From CAYZJK01 sp964479125 (lineage in GTDB: Bacteria > Patescibacteriota > Saccharimonadia > Saccharimonadales > Saccharimonadaceae), in assembly GCA_964479125.1 (NCBI GenBank), contig CAYZJK010000039.1, positions 1 to 5,273 on the forward strand: a stretch of DNA of 5,273 nt, given 5' to 3'. The translations under genes and the position numbers were made by a program. The notes below the pieces were generated by a model. That model saw only the letters and a list, made by a program, of their open reading frames with translations. It searched no databases and was not told where the DNA came from. This document shows positions 1 to 5,147 of this stretch, one piece after another; position 1 is the first letter of the stretch; the number at the start of each line of letters is the position of its first letter.

Positions 1-125
1 GATTATGTAATCGTTTTGGAATCGTCCATATGCAGCTCGAGATAGACTAGCTGATATGGCAATGTTTTAAGGCAGGTAGCAATCCCGCCACCTGTTAATC
101 ACCCGACTCTGAAGAGGAGCTGGAA
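1..125. other. Unassigned left edge, possible end of an upstream gene
   Basis: No gene can be assigned here. Two forward frames are open from the window edge: one ends at TAG 43-45 and the other (reading ...FGIVHMQLEID) ends at TAG 48-50. Either could be the last residues of an upstream protein, but 14-15 codons are too few to decide. Bases 71-77 and 90-96 form a weak 7-bp inverted repeat with two G-T pairs and a 12-nt loop, not followed by a T-run, so it is not a convincing terminator. A GAGGAG Shine-Dalgarno sequence at 114-119 belongs to the next gene. I see no clear promoter. Confidence 0.3.
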
Positions 126-311
126 ATGATTTACTACAATCCACCTACGATCTATAATTCGGAGGATCAGCGGATGTATGAAGCTGAAAAGGTAACCGCT
201 CGCAGCCGGCTATCAATCCGGGTAACCATTATCATGTGCTCCCCAGTGGTGTTGATGCTGGCGTTAGGGGTTGTCGCCTATATCGCTCACATCCTCGGAA
301 TCTCATTCTAG
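126..311 (+). CDS. Small single-span membrane protein, unknown function
   Basis: This 61-residue protein is not one I recognise. The ATG at 126 is preceded by a strong GAGGAG Shine-Dalgarno at 114-119 with 6-nt spacing, and the stop (TAG 309-311) is followed 14 nt later by a clear intrinsic terminator. That setting supports a real short gene. Residues 1-32 are polar, with Tyr and Pro near the start (MIYYNPPTIY) and a basic stretch before the membrane (K22, R26, R28, R32). Residues 33-59 are a single hydrophobic span. The positive-inside rule predicts an N-terminus in the cytoplasm and almost no external tail. There is one cysteine (C38), within the membrane, and no lipobox or signal-peptidase site is apparent. 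It appears to be the last or only gene of its transcript. Any link to the B12 genes downstream is unproven, because the terminator separates them. Confidence 0.7.
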   Translation: MIYYNPPTIYNSEDQRMYEAEKVTARSRLSIRVTIIMCSPVVLMLALGVVAYIAHILGISF

Positions 312-325
312 GATAAGATTCCAAC

Positions 326-357
326 ACCCCCTACGAAAGTAGGGGGTCTTTCTTTTT
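326..357 (+). terminator. Intrinsic terminator after the small membrane protein gene
   Basis: A perfect 9-bp stem, ACCCCCTAC (326-334) with GTAGGGGGT (339-347), is closed by a GAAA tetraloop (335-338). It is followed by a T-rich tract ending in TTTTT (353-357). The GC-rich stem, GNRA loop and T-run are textbook for Rho-independent termination. It isolates the small gene from the nrdJ promoter. Confidence 0.93.
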
Positions 358-406
358 ATGTAATTTTGATGTTTGAGCAGATTTGCTTTGTTATGTTCTT
401 TTAGGC

Positions 407-422
407 TGTGATTATTGTCACA
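407..422. promoter_or_regulatory. CRP-type operator upstream of nrdJ
   Basis: TGTGA-TTATTG-TCACA has two perfect half-sites separated by 6 bp, identical to the E. coli CRP consensus arrangement. Its centre (414.5) lies about 42.5 bp upstream of the start predicted from the -10 element at 445-450, which is the class II activator position. The likely binder is the Crp-family protein encoded at 4358-4993, whose recognition helix fits TGTGA. A matching site precedes the DUF4430 gene. Binding by this regulator is inferred; the palindrome itself is plain. Confidence 0.88.
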
Positions 423-444
423 TGGATAACTAGCTTCTAGACAA

Positions 445-450
445 TAAGAT
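445..450 (+). promoter_or_regulatory. Predicted -10 element of the nrdJ promoter
   Basis: TAAGAT is the best -10-like hexamer downstream of the CRP-type box. A start near 457 would give a 21-nt leader before the ATG at 478. No good -35 hexamer sits 16-18 bp upstream, as expected for an activator-dependent class II promoter. The leader is too short to hold a cobalamin riboswitch. Confidence 0.5.
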
Positions 451-477
451 AGTGTCAAACGTTAAGCGAGGGTAAGG

Positions 478-2781
478 ATGACACAGGTTAGAGCAAAAGA
501 TGAAGTCACGATAGAGACACTAATAAAAACACACTTTAAAAAGACACAGAAAAGAGATGGAAGGCTAGTCAGTTTTAAGATTAAAAACATTACAGAGGCG
601 GTTCGTAAGGTATTTGCCGAAACTGAAGAGGCTGAGGCGTCAAGGGCTAAGGAAGTCGCTGAAGATGTAGTTAAGGCTTTGGCTGTAGAAGCTGGCAAGC
701 ATCAGAACTACGCACCTAATGTAGAGGCTATTCAGGATGAAGTCGAACGCCAACTTATGCTGCACGGCTATACACATAGTGCGAAAGCATATATTCTTTA
801 CCGTGAAGAAAGAGCTAAGGAGCGCAGTCAGAAGCGAGAGGTTGAAGCTGCAATCCCTAAGGAAGTGCGCGATAGAGTAAAAGAAAGTGAAAAGTATTTT
901 AATTCTTCTTATCAGCAATTCATTTTCTATCAATTTTACGCCCGTTGGCGAGACGACTTAGGTCGTCGTGAAACATGGGTCGAATCAATTGACCGCTACA
1001 TGGAATATATGAAGGGTAAATTAAAAGATAAGTTTACCGACGAAGAGTATGAAGAAGTTCGACAGGCTATACTAAATCAGGAAGTCTGTCCGTCAATGCG
1101 CCTACTGTGGTCAGCTGGTGAAGCTTGTGACGCTACTAACGTAACCGCTTATAACTGTGCTTATATTGCACCGACATCATGGCGAGACTTATCTGAAATT
1201 ATGTATGTGTCGATGTGTGGAGCAGGTTGTGGATTTGCAGTCGAGCCTGAGAATGTCGAGCAGTTTCCTGTTATTAAGAAACAAACCGGCAAGAAAGTAG
1301 ATCCAATTGTAGTCGAAGACAGTAAAGAGGGCTGGTGTAAGGCTTATGTTCAGGCGTGTGAAACTTGGGCGAATGGTTCTGACGTTCATATTGACTACTC
1401 ACTAGTGCGACCATCTGGTTCACGACTAATGACAATGGGTGGTAGGTCATCGGGTCCAGCGCCGCTACGTGACTTAATGGAGTTTACTAAAAAGCGGATG
1501 CTTGCTCGGCAGGGCAGTAAGCTATCTAGCCTAGATCTACATGACATTATTTGTCAGATTGGTTTAATCGTCGTTGCGGGTGGGGTTAGGCGATCGGCTT
1601 TAATCTCACTATCGACCCTAGATGATAAAGCGATGCGTGACTCAAAGCAGGGCGCTTTCTGGCAGACTGAAGGGCAGCGCTCAATGGCTAATAATTCAGC
1701 CATTTATAATTCAAAGCCAACAGCCACTCAACTGCTTGAAGAATGGACGGCTCTTGTCAGTTCAGGCACCGGTGAGAGAGGTATCTTTAATCGCGGTAGT
1801 CTAGATAAGCAGGTACCGAAGCGACGATGGGAGAGTATATCTGATCAGCGTCAGATTGGTATGAATCCATGTGGGGAGATTTACCTTCGCTCAAAGCAAT
1901 TCTGTAACCTAACTTCAATTGTAGTTCGACCTAAGGATACGCTCGAGGATATGGAGCGAAAGATTAGATTAGCGACCATTCTAGGTACCTACCAGGCAAC
2001 CTTACTAGACTTTGGCTATCTCGATGACGAGTGGCGCAAGAATTGTGAAGAGGAGCAGCTATTAGGTGTGTCTATTACCGGCTATTATGACAATGAGTTG
2101 GTGAGGCAGGACGAGACGCTGAAGAGGCTAAGAGAGGTGTCGGTCGAGACTAATGCTGAGTATGCTAAGAGGTTGGGTGTTAATGCATCAACAGCTGTTA
2201 CTTGTGTAAAGCCACACGGCAACTCTGGTCAGCTATTAGGCGTTGGTTCAGGTATGCACCCGTGGTTCTCTAAGTACTACGTCAGACGAGTTAGGATCAG
2301 TGTCAATGATCCGCTACTGAAATTAGCTGAAGATCAAGGCATTCCAATTCATCCAGAGGTTGGCTACTCATCCGCTACCGCCAGTACCATGGTGATGGAG
2401 TTTCCAGTTAAGGCTCCTGAAGGTGCAGTAGTTAGTGGTGATGTCTCAGCTTTAGAGATGCTTGAAGAGTGGAAGCGATTGAAAGTTAACTTCACTGAGC
2501 ATAATCCTTCGGTCACGATCTACGTAGGTGATGATGAATGGATAAGTGTTCTGGATTTCGTTTATAAGAACTGGGATATAGTCGGTGGCCTATCGTTCCT
2601 ACCTCGGAATGATCACGTCTACCAATTGGCTCCGTATGAGGCAATTGAAAAGGAGGAGTATGAGTCTAGATTAAAAGCTCTAGGAAAAATAGACTTCTCA
2701 AGATTATTCCTCTATGAGCAGCAGGATCAGACAGTGGGAGCTAAAGAGCTAGCTTGTACTGGTGGAGTTTGCGAGATCTAA
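478..2781 (+). CDS. nrdJ: Adenosylcobalamin-dependent ribonucleotide reductase (class II, RTPR type)
   Basis: This oxygen-independent class II enzyme reduces ribonucleotides to deoxyribonucleotides, using a radical generated from AdoCbl. Residues about 25-118 look like an ATP-cone, the regulatory domain through which ATP/dATP set overall activity. The catalytic barrel follows. It has C227 in YNCAYIAP (first of the redox pair), a glycine-rich GGRSSGPAPL stretch (321-330), VVAGGVRRSA (365-374), and the NPCGEI active-site loop with N463, thiyl-radical C465 and E467. C476, 11 residues on, is the second redox cysteine. The C-terminal shuttle pair is C760/C765 in ACTGGVCEI. All expected catalytic cysteines are present and there is no intein. 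The ATG at 478 has GAGG at 468-471 as ribosome site. At 767 residues including an ATP-cone, its core seems shorter than that of the 739-residue, cone-free Lactobacillus leichmannii enzyme (lengths from memory). The adenosyltransferase gene follows after 2 nt. Confidence 0.96.
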   Translation: MTQVRAKDEVTIETLIKTHFKKTQKRDGRLVSFKIKNITEAVRKVFAETEEAEASRAKEVAEDVVKALAVEAGKHQNYAPNVEAIQDEVERQLMLHGYTHSAKAYILYREERAKERSQKREVEAAIPKEVRDRVKESEKYFNSSYQQFIFYQFYARWRDDLGRRETWVESIDRYMEYMKGKLKDKFTDEEYEEVRQAILNQEVCPSMRLLWSAGEACDATNVTAYNCAYIAPTSWRDLSEIMYVSMCGAGCGFAVEPENVEQFPVIKKQTGKKVDPIVVEDSKEGWCKAYVQACETWANGSDVHIDYSLVRPSGSRLMTMGGRSSGPAPLRDLMEFTKKRMLARQGSKLSSLDLHDIICQIGLIVVAGGVRRSALISLSTLDDKAMRDSKQGAFWQTEGQRSMANNSAIYNSKPTATQLLEEWTALVSSGTGERGIFNRGSLDKQVPKRRWESISDQRQIGMNPCGEIYLRSKQFCNLTSIVVRPKDTLEDMERKIRLATILGTYQATLLDFGYLDDEWRKNCEEEQLLGVSITGYYDNELVRQDETLKRLREVSVETNAEYAKRLGVNASTAVTCVKPHGNSGQLLGVGSGMHPWFSKYYVRRVRISVNDPLLKLAEDQGIPIHPEVGYSSATASTMVMEFPVKAPEGAVVSGDVSALEMLEEWKRLKVNFTEHNPSVTIYVGDDEWISVLDFVYKNWDIVGGLSFLPRNDHVYQLAPYEAIEKEEYESRLKALGKIDFSRLFLYEQQDQTVGAKELACTGGVCEI

Positions 2782-2783
2782 AC

Positions 2784-3347
2784 ATGAGTACTCATAAGCA
2801 AAAACCTAGTGTTGTTATAGCTTATACAGGAAATGGAAAAGGTAAAACCAGCGCTTCTATAGGGCTGGTTTGCCGCTCTCTCGGATTTAACAAGAGAGTA
2901 TCTTTCATTCAGTTTATTAAAGATTGGCAAGTGAGTGAGGATAAGTTCTTAAAATCTATCCAGACTATCTATCCTAACCATTTAACGGTCTATAAAGGTG
3001 GCTGTGGTTTCTTTAACGCTGGTAGTTTGAGTGCGAAGGGAGTCTCTGAGGCAGAGCACCGGATCAGTGCAATTAATACCTATGAGTACGCTCTAGAGCT
3101 AGTATCAAATGGAGAATATGACTTAGTCGTGTGTGATGAAATTAATAACGCAGTCAATGATGGTCTTCTAGAAATAGAAGACCTTAAAGACTTAATCGAT
3201 ATTAAATCTAAAAAGACCAGTCTGGTTTTGACTGGTCGTAACTTCCCGTCCGAACTAGTTAGTATGGTGGATATTCTGACAGAAATGAAGCCAATCCGTC
3301 ACCATTTCGATGACGGATTTATTGCTAATGAGGGTATTGACTACTAA
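2784..3347 (+). CDS. cobO: Cob(I)alamin adenosyltransferase, CobA/CobO/BtuR family
   Basis: This P-loop enzyme transfers the 5'-deoxyadenosyl group of ATP to reduced corrinoid, making the AdoCbl that NrdJ needs. Counting from ATG 2784 (187 residues), the N-terminus carries the P-loop TGNGKGKTS (15-23) and then FIQFIKDW (41-48). The Walker B-like DLVVCDEIN is at 113-121 and the family LTGRN signature at 149-153. The tail EMKPIRHHFDDGFIANEGIDY (167-187) matches the family's usual ending. I chose 2784 because an in-frame upstream ATG at 2754 would overlap nrdJ by 28 bp and add ten residues (MYWWSLRDLN) unlike this family. The gene begins 2 nt after the nrdJ stop, with only weak ribosome-site candidates (GGTGGAG 2761-2767, rather distant), so translational coupling to nrdJ is likely. 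No other corrinoid biosynthesis gene is visible, which points to salvage. The last 23 bp overlap the oppositely oriented DUF6580 gene. Confidence 0.93.
   Translation: MSTHKQKPSVVIAYTGNGKGKTSASIGLVCRSLGFNKRVSFIQFIKDWQVSEDKFLKSIQTIYPNHLTVYKGGCGFFNAGSLSAKGVSEAEHRISAINTYEYALELVSNGEYDLVVCDEINNAVNDGLLEIEDLKDLIDIKSKKTSLVLTGRNFPSELVSMVDILTEMKPIRHHFDDGFIANEGIDY
3210..3237 (-). terminator. Reverse-strand terminator inside the adenosyltransferase gene
   Basis: Read on the reverse strand, GACCAGT (3237-3231) pairs with ACTGGTC (3221-3215) around a 9-nt loop and is followed at once by TTTTT (3214-3210). It lies 87 nt past the stop of the DUF6580 gene, the last gene of the reverse operon, and within the coding sequence of cobO on the other strand. 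Orientation and T-run fit termination of the reverse operon only; read forward it has no T-run. Confidence 0.65.
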
Positions 3348-3873
3348 GTCTAGTCTTCAGGAAAGGTAGTGGTAGGACGGCATATGTAAGTATGCCGAAT
3401 ATCACTATGCTGTAGAAAAGATCAGACAGTAGGGTGGCTCTAAAGAACGGTAACGCCATATAGAAACACTGGACCAATCCTTGAAGGGTGTGAGTGTATA
3501 TTCCGCTGCTAATCCAGACGCCAAGGTTTGAGATTAGGAAGAATATGAATGATGCACCCAAGCTACCGGCAAGAGCTTTTTTAACAAAGCTTGAGTCTTT
3601 GAAGACGGTGCCGAATAGGGCAATTGCTATGAAGGCCGACCAGGTAAAAGCAACGCTACTGTAAAAACCAATTATAGAGTCGGTAATCACCATAATTGAT
3701 AGGGGGACTATAATAGCGTATTTTCTACCCAGGGTGGCCCCGGCTGCCAGTGAGATGGCAGCTACTGGGGCGAAGTTTGCTTCGTGTGGAATCAGCCTGA
3801 AGACGACTCCAATTAAGATTAATAGAACTGCAATCTTAAAGTTAGAGCTTTTTATAAAGCTTGGAATTTCCAT
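3325..3873 (-). CDS. DUF6580-family putative transporter, ECF S-component-like
   Basis: This 182-residue integral membrane protein has about six hydrophobic segments (roughly 12-26, 33-48, 51-70, 76-90, 100-122 and 147-168). The stretch RLIPHEANFAPVAAISLAAG (26-45), the ITDSIIG segment with D65, and SNLGVW (115-120) followed by ALPFF (140-144) match what I recall of the DUF6580 putative transport family. That family resembles substrate-binding S-components of energy-coupling-factor (ECF) vitamin transporters. Its start lies 22 bp inside the end of the DUF4430 gene and has a good GGGGAG ribosome site (3887-3882) 8 nt before the ATG, so the two are translationally coupled. Genomic partnership with a transcobalamin-like protein, an adenosyltransferase and a B12-dependent reductase suggests a corrinoid substrate. 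No ECF ATPase or T-component is in the window, so an energising module would be encoded elsewhere. Substrate assignment is inference. Confidence 0.85.
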   Translation of the reverse strand: MEIPSFIKSSNFKIAVLLILIGVVFRLIPHEANFAPVAAISLAAGATLGRKYAIIVPLSIMVITDSIIGFYSSVAFTWSAFIAIALFGTVFKDSSFVKKALAGSLGASFIFFLISNLGVWISSGIYTHTLQGLVQCFYMALPFFRATLLSDLFYSIVIFGILTYAVLPLPFLKTRLSSQYPH

Positions 3874-4283
3874 TCAATCAACTCCCCGCCCTCAGGTGTA
3901 AATCCATCAGCTCCAACAGACGATAATTCGCCATCAATATAAAAGCTCCAATACTTTCCGTCGGTGCCGCCCTTGAGTCCGTTAATGCTATCTACGAATT
4001 TACCAAATTCAGACTCCTCGACTATTACTGTGTCATTGATGGCCATTAATTGCTCAAGCGCTGTGCCTTCATTGGTGGCAGTGTAGGTAATAGTATCTTC
4101 TGCCTTAGTTTCAGTAGTTTCTTTGTCGGCTTGAACTGCGGTCGATTGTTCCGGTGCTCTAGTTGTTTCTGATCCATCTCCTCCATACTCGCCGTAGGCA
4201 ATAACACCGCCTATCAATAGGACGAAAGCAGCTACAACTAAGAGTAGCGGCATTATTAATTTACTGTCTGTTTTATTATTCAT
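3852..4283 (-). CDS. Membrane-anchored DUF4430 (transcobalamin-like) protein, probable corrinoid-binding
   Basis: The 143-residue protein has a short basic N-terminus and one hydrophobic span at 9-30, acting as signal anchor; with no cysteine it cannot be a lipoprotein. A Thr/Glu-rich, low-complexity linker (about 35-65) follows, then a compact domain at 66-143. That domain has the DUF4430 pattern: TALEQLMA (74-81), FVDSINGLKGG (96-106), KYWSFYIDGE (110-119), SSVGADGFTPEGGELIEWKF (121-140). DUF4430 is related to the beta domain of animal transcobalamin/intrinsic factor. In bacteria it is often found near B12 transport genes, so an outward-facing protein that captures corrinoid and hands it to the DUF6580 transporter is the natural model. 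The start is supported by AAAAGAGG (4298-4291), 7 nt before the ATG. The gene is first in the operon, overlaps the transporter gene by 22 bp, and is preceded by a CRP-type box. Corrinoid binding is inferred from family and context. Confidence 0.87.
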   Translation of the reverse strand: MNNKTDSKLIMPLLLVVAAFVLLIGGVIAYGEYGGDGSETTRAPEQSTAVQADKETTETKAEDTITYTATNEGTALEQLMAINDTVIVEESEFGKFVDSINGLKGGTDGKYWSFYIDGELSSVGADGFTPEGGELIEWKFQAL

Positions 4284-4307
4284 TTCGATACCTCTTTTCT
4301 AACTGAG

Positions 4308-4313
4308 AGTATA
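4308..4313 (-). promoter_or_regulatory. Predicted -10 element of the DUF4430-DUF6580 promoter
   Basis: On the reverse strand this reads TATACT (5 of 6 matches to TATAAT). A start near 4301 would place the centre of the CRP-type box (4342.5) at -41.5, the canonical class II distance, and leave a 17-18 nt leader before the ATG at 4283. No recognisable -35 hexamer is present at the usual spacing, consistent with activator dependence. Confidence 0.6.
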
Positions 4314-4334
4314 GACAAGCGGTATTGATTATCC

Positions 4335-4350
4335 TGTGATTAAAGTCACA
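4335..4350. promoter_or_regulatory. CRP-type operator upstream of the DUF4430-DUF6580 operon
   Basis: TGTGA-TTAAAG-TCACA has perfect half-sites with a 6-bp spacer, the same layout as the box before nrdJ. It sits in the 74-bp gap between the stop of the regulator gene (4358) and the DUF4430 start (4283). It is positioned to activate the uptake operon. No terminator is seen between the regulator gene and this operon, so read-through transcription is also possible. Confidence 0.88.
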
Positions 4351-4357
4351 AATCTAC

Positions 4358-4993
4358 TTAGGAAAGCGAATCTTCAATTGCAGAGAGATCCTTAATTTGA
4401 ATGCCACCTTGAGTGACTTTAACAATCCCATCAGACTTAAGGGGCTTGAGGGAGCGATTAACAGTTTCTCTAGATAGTCCAGAGCGCTGAGCGATGTCGT
4501 TTTCACTCATTTCAATATATATACTGCCATCTGGACTGGTCTTACCAAATCGATAACTAGCATTAACCAGTTCGTATTTAACTCGATCGGCAGCAGATCC
4601 ACCCATTAGATAGGACATTCTCTTTAAGATGCCATCTGATCCGATATAGACGCGTTTTAGTAAGTCTAAGGTGACGTCTGGGTTGTCTTCTAGGAATTTA
4701 ATTACCTGATCTTTAGGTGCTTGTTTAATGGTGACCGGTGAGGCTGCCTCAAATACATAGGCAGCTGGCTGGTTATTAAGTACACATGACATTGGAAAGA
4801 ATGTCCCTGGACTAAAAGCGTTAATGACGGCAGTATTACCAGCTGGGGTGATGTCGTATTCAATGACAGTGCCCTCTACTAGATATTGAACTTTGTTAAC
4901 CTCTTCGCCAATTTGAAAAACAGACTGGCCTTTACCAAGTCTTCTTACTGGGTAGTCTTTAAAGAATTCTACGATTTTTGGTTGAACTGTCAT
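4358..4993 (-). CDS. Crp/Fnr-family transcriptional regulator
   Basis: The 211-residue protein has the usual Crp/Fnr architecture: a cyclic-nucleotide-binding-type beta-roll (about 18-95), a long dimerisation helix (about 96-130) and a C-terminal winged helix (about 140-205). The helix-turn-helix is at 162-186 (MSENDIAQRSGLSRETVNRS and on). Its recognition helix has R175, E176 and R180, equivalent to the E. coli CRP residues R180, E181 and R185 that read TGTGA. This predicts exactly the two perfect TGTGA-N6-TCACA boxes in this window. The ligand pocket is not CRP-like: the GELG...RS phosphate-binding motif of cAMP receptors is replaced by PGTFFPMSCVLNNQPAAYV (62-80). FNR-type iron-sulfur binding is also unlikely, since C70 is the only cysteine. 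The effector is therefore unknown. The ATG at 4993 is the only plausible start for full domain length, but its ribosome site is weak (AAGGG, 12 nt upstream). A hammerhead ribozyme lies 47 nt upstream on the same strand. Confidence 0.94.
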   Translation of the reverse strand: MTVQPKIVEFFKDYPVRRLGKGQSVFQIGEEVNKVQYLVEGTVIEYDITPAGNTAVINAFSPGTFFPMSCVLNNQPAAYVFEAASPVTIKQAPKDQVIKFLEDNPDVTLDLLKRVYIGSDGILKRMSYLMGGSAADRVKYELVNASYRFGKTSPDGSIYIEMSENDIAQRSGLSRETVNRSLKPLKSDGIVKVTQGGIQIKDLSAIEDSLS

Positions 4994-5007
4994 ATATTTA
5001 ATAAGCC

Positions 5008-5013
5008 CTTATA
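5008..5013 (-). promoter_or_regulatory. Possible -10 element close to the regulator gene
   Basis: The reverse strand reads TATAAG here, 5 of 6 matches to the consensus, but no good -35 hexamer sits 16-18 bp upstream. A start near 5001 would give a leader of only about 8 nt that lacks the AAGGG ribosome site. If it is used, some regulator mRNA would be made without the ribozyme. Alternatively it is simply AT-rich leader sequence. Confidence 0.25.
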
Positions 5014-5040
5014 ACCTACCTTACAGGAAAATGGATTTGA

Positions 5041-5110
5041 TGTCAGGTTTTGCTTTTTCGTCCTTTTGGACTCATCAGCATAACTGCACAGTTATGGAAG
5101 CAAAATGACA
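5041..5110 (-). ncRNA. Type III hammerhead self-cleaving ribozyme
   Basis: Read on the reverse strand, every hammerhead part is present in order. The stem III 5' strand is TGTCA (5110-5106) plus TTTTGCTT (5105-5098). C17 is at 5097, so the cleavage triplet is UUC and the cut falls between 5097 and 5096. Stem I is a hairpin, CATAAC (5096-5091) with GTTATG (5084-5079), around the loop TGTGCA. The core CTGATGA is at 5078-5072, followed by stem II GTCC (5071-5068), loop AAAA and GGAC (5063-5060). Then come GAA (5059-5057) and the stem III 3' strand AAGCAAAA (5055-5048), a CC bulge, and TGACA (5045-5041). Stem I abuts the core exactly on both sides. Stem II and the UGUGC in loop 1 resemble the satellite tobacco ringspot virus hammerhead as I remember it. 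One oddity is an extra A (5056), which must bulge near the core. Cleavage would leave a 5'-OH end on the regulator mRNA about 103 nt before its start codon. Activity is predicted, not shown. Confidence 0.86.
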
Positions 5111-5147
5111 AGCTGGTAGAAGAGATAGCGGCAGCCAGCCTGTCATT
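5104..5147 (-). other. Hairpin upstream of the ribozyme, competing with stem III
   Basis: On the reverse strand, AATGACAGGCTGG (5147-5135) pairs with CCAGCTTGTCATT (5116-5104) over 13 positions, including one G-U wobble, around an 18-nt loop. In the forward reading the wobble becomes an A-C mismatch, which favours function on the reverse strand. Its 3' arm shares bases 5104-5110 with the outer part of the ribozyme's stem III, so the two cannot form fully at once. The following TTGCTT is a poor T-run, so a terminator for an upstream gene is possible but the long loop argues against it. Confidence 0.55.

Noticed and set aside
66..98. Inverted repeat upstream of the small membrane protein gene
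   Set aside because: Only five Watson-Crick pairs plus two G-T pairs around a 12-nt loop, with no T-run or known motif; too weak to call.
2754..2783. Upstream in-frame ATG as the start of the adenosyltransferase
   Set aside because: It would add ten residues (MYWWSLRDLN) atypical of the family and overlap the nrdJ C-terminal redox motif; ATG 2784 right after the nrdJ stop is more natural.
3378..3397. CGGCATA / TATGCCG hairpin as a terminator for the nrdJ-cobO operon
   Set aside because: The 7-bp stem is perfect, but no T-run follows (AATATCAC), and it lies within the DUF6580 coding sequence.
478..4993. Recoded UGA (glycine) as in some candidate phyla
   Set aside because: None of the long genes contains an in-frame TGA and all use ordinary glycine codons; the six stops are TAA or TAG, so the standard code fits.
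4358..4993. FNR-type oxygen sensor
   Set aside because: Only one cysteine is present and the recognition helix has the CRP-type arginine rather than the FNR pattern; the boxes are TGTGA, not TTGAT.
5079..5096. CATAACTG-CA-CAGTTATG palindrome as a transcription-factor operator
   Set aside because: It is fully explained as stem I of the hammerhead: both arms abut the cleavage base and the CUGAUGA core exactly.
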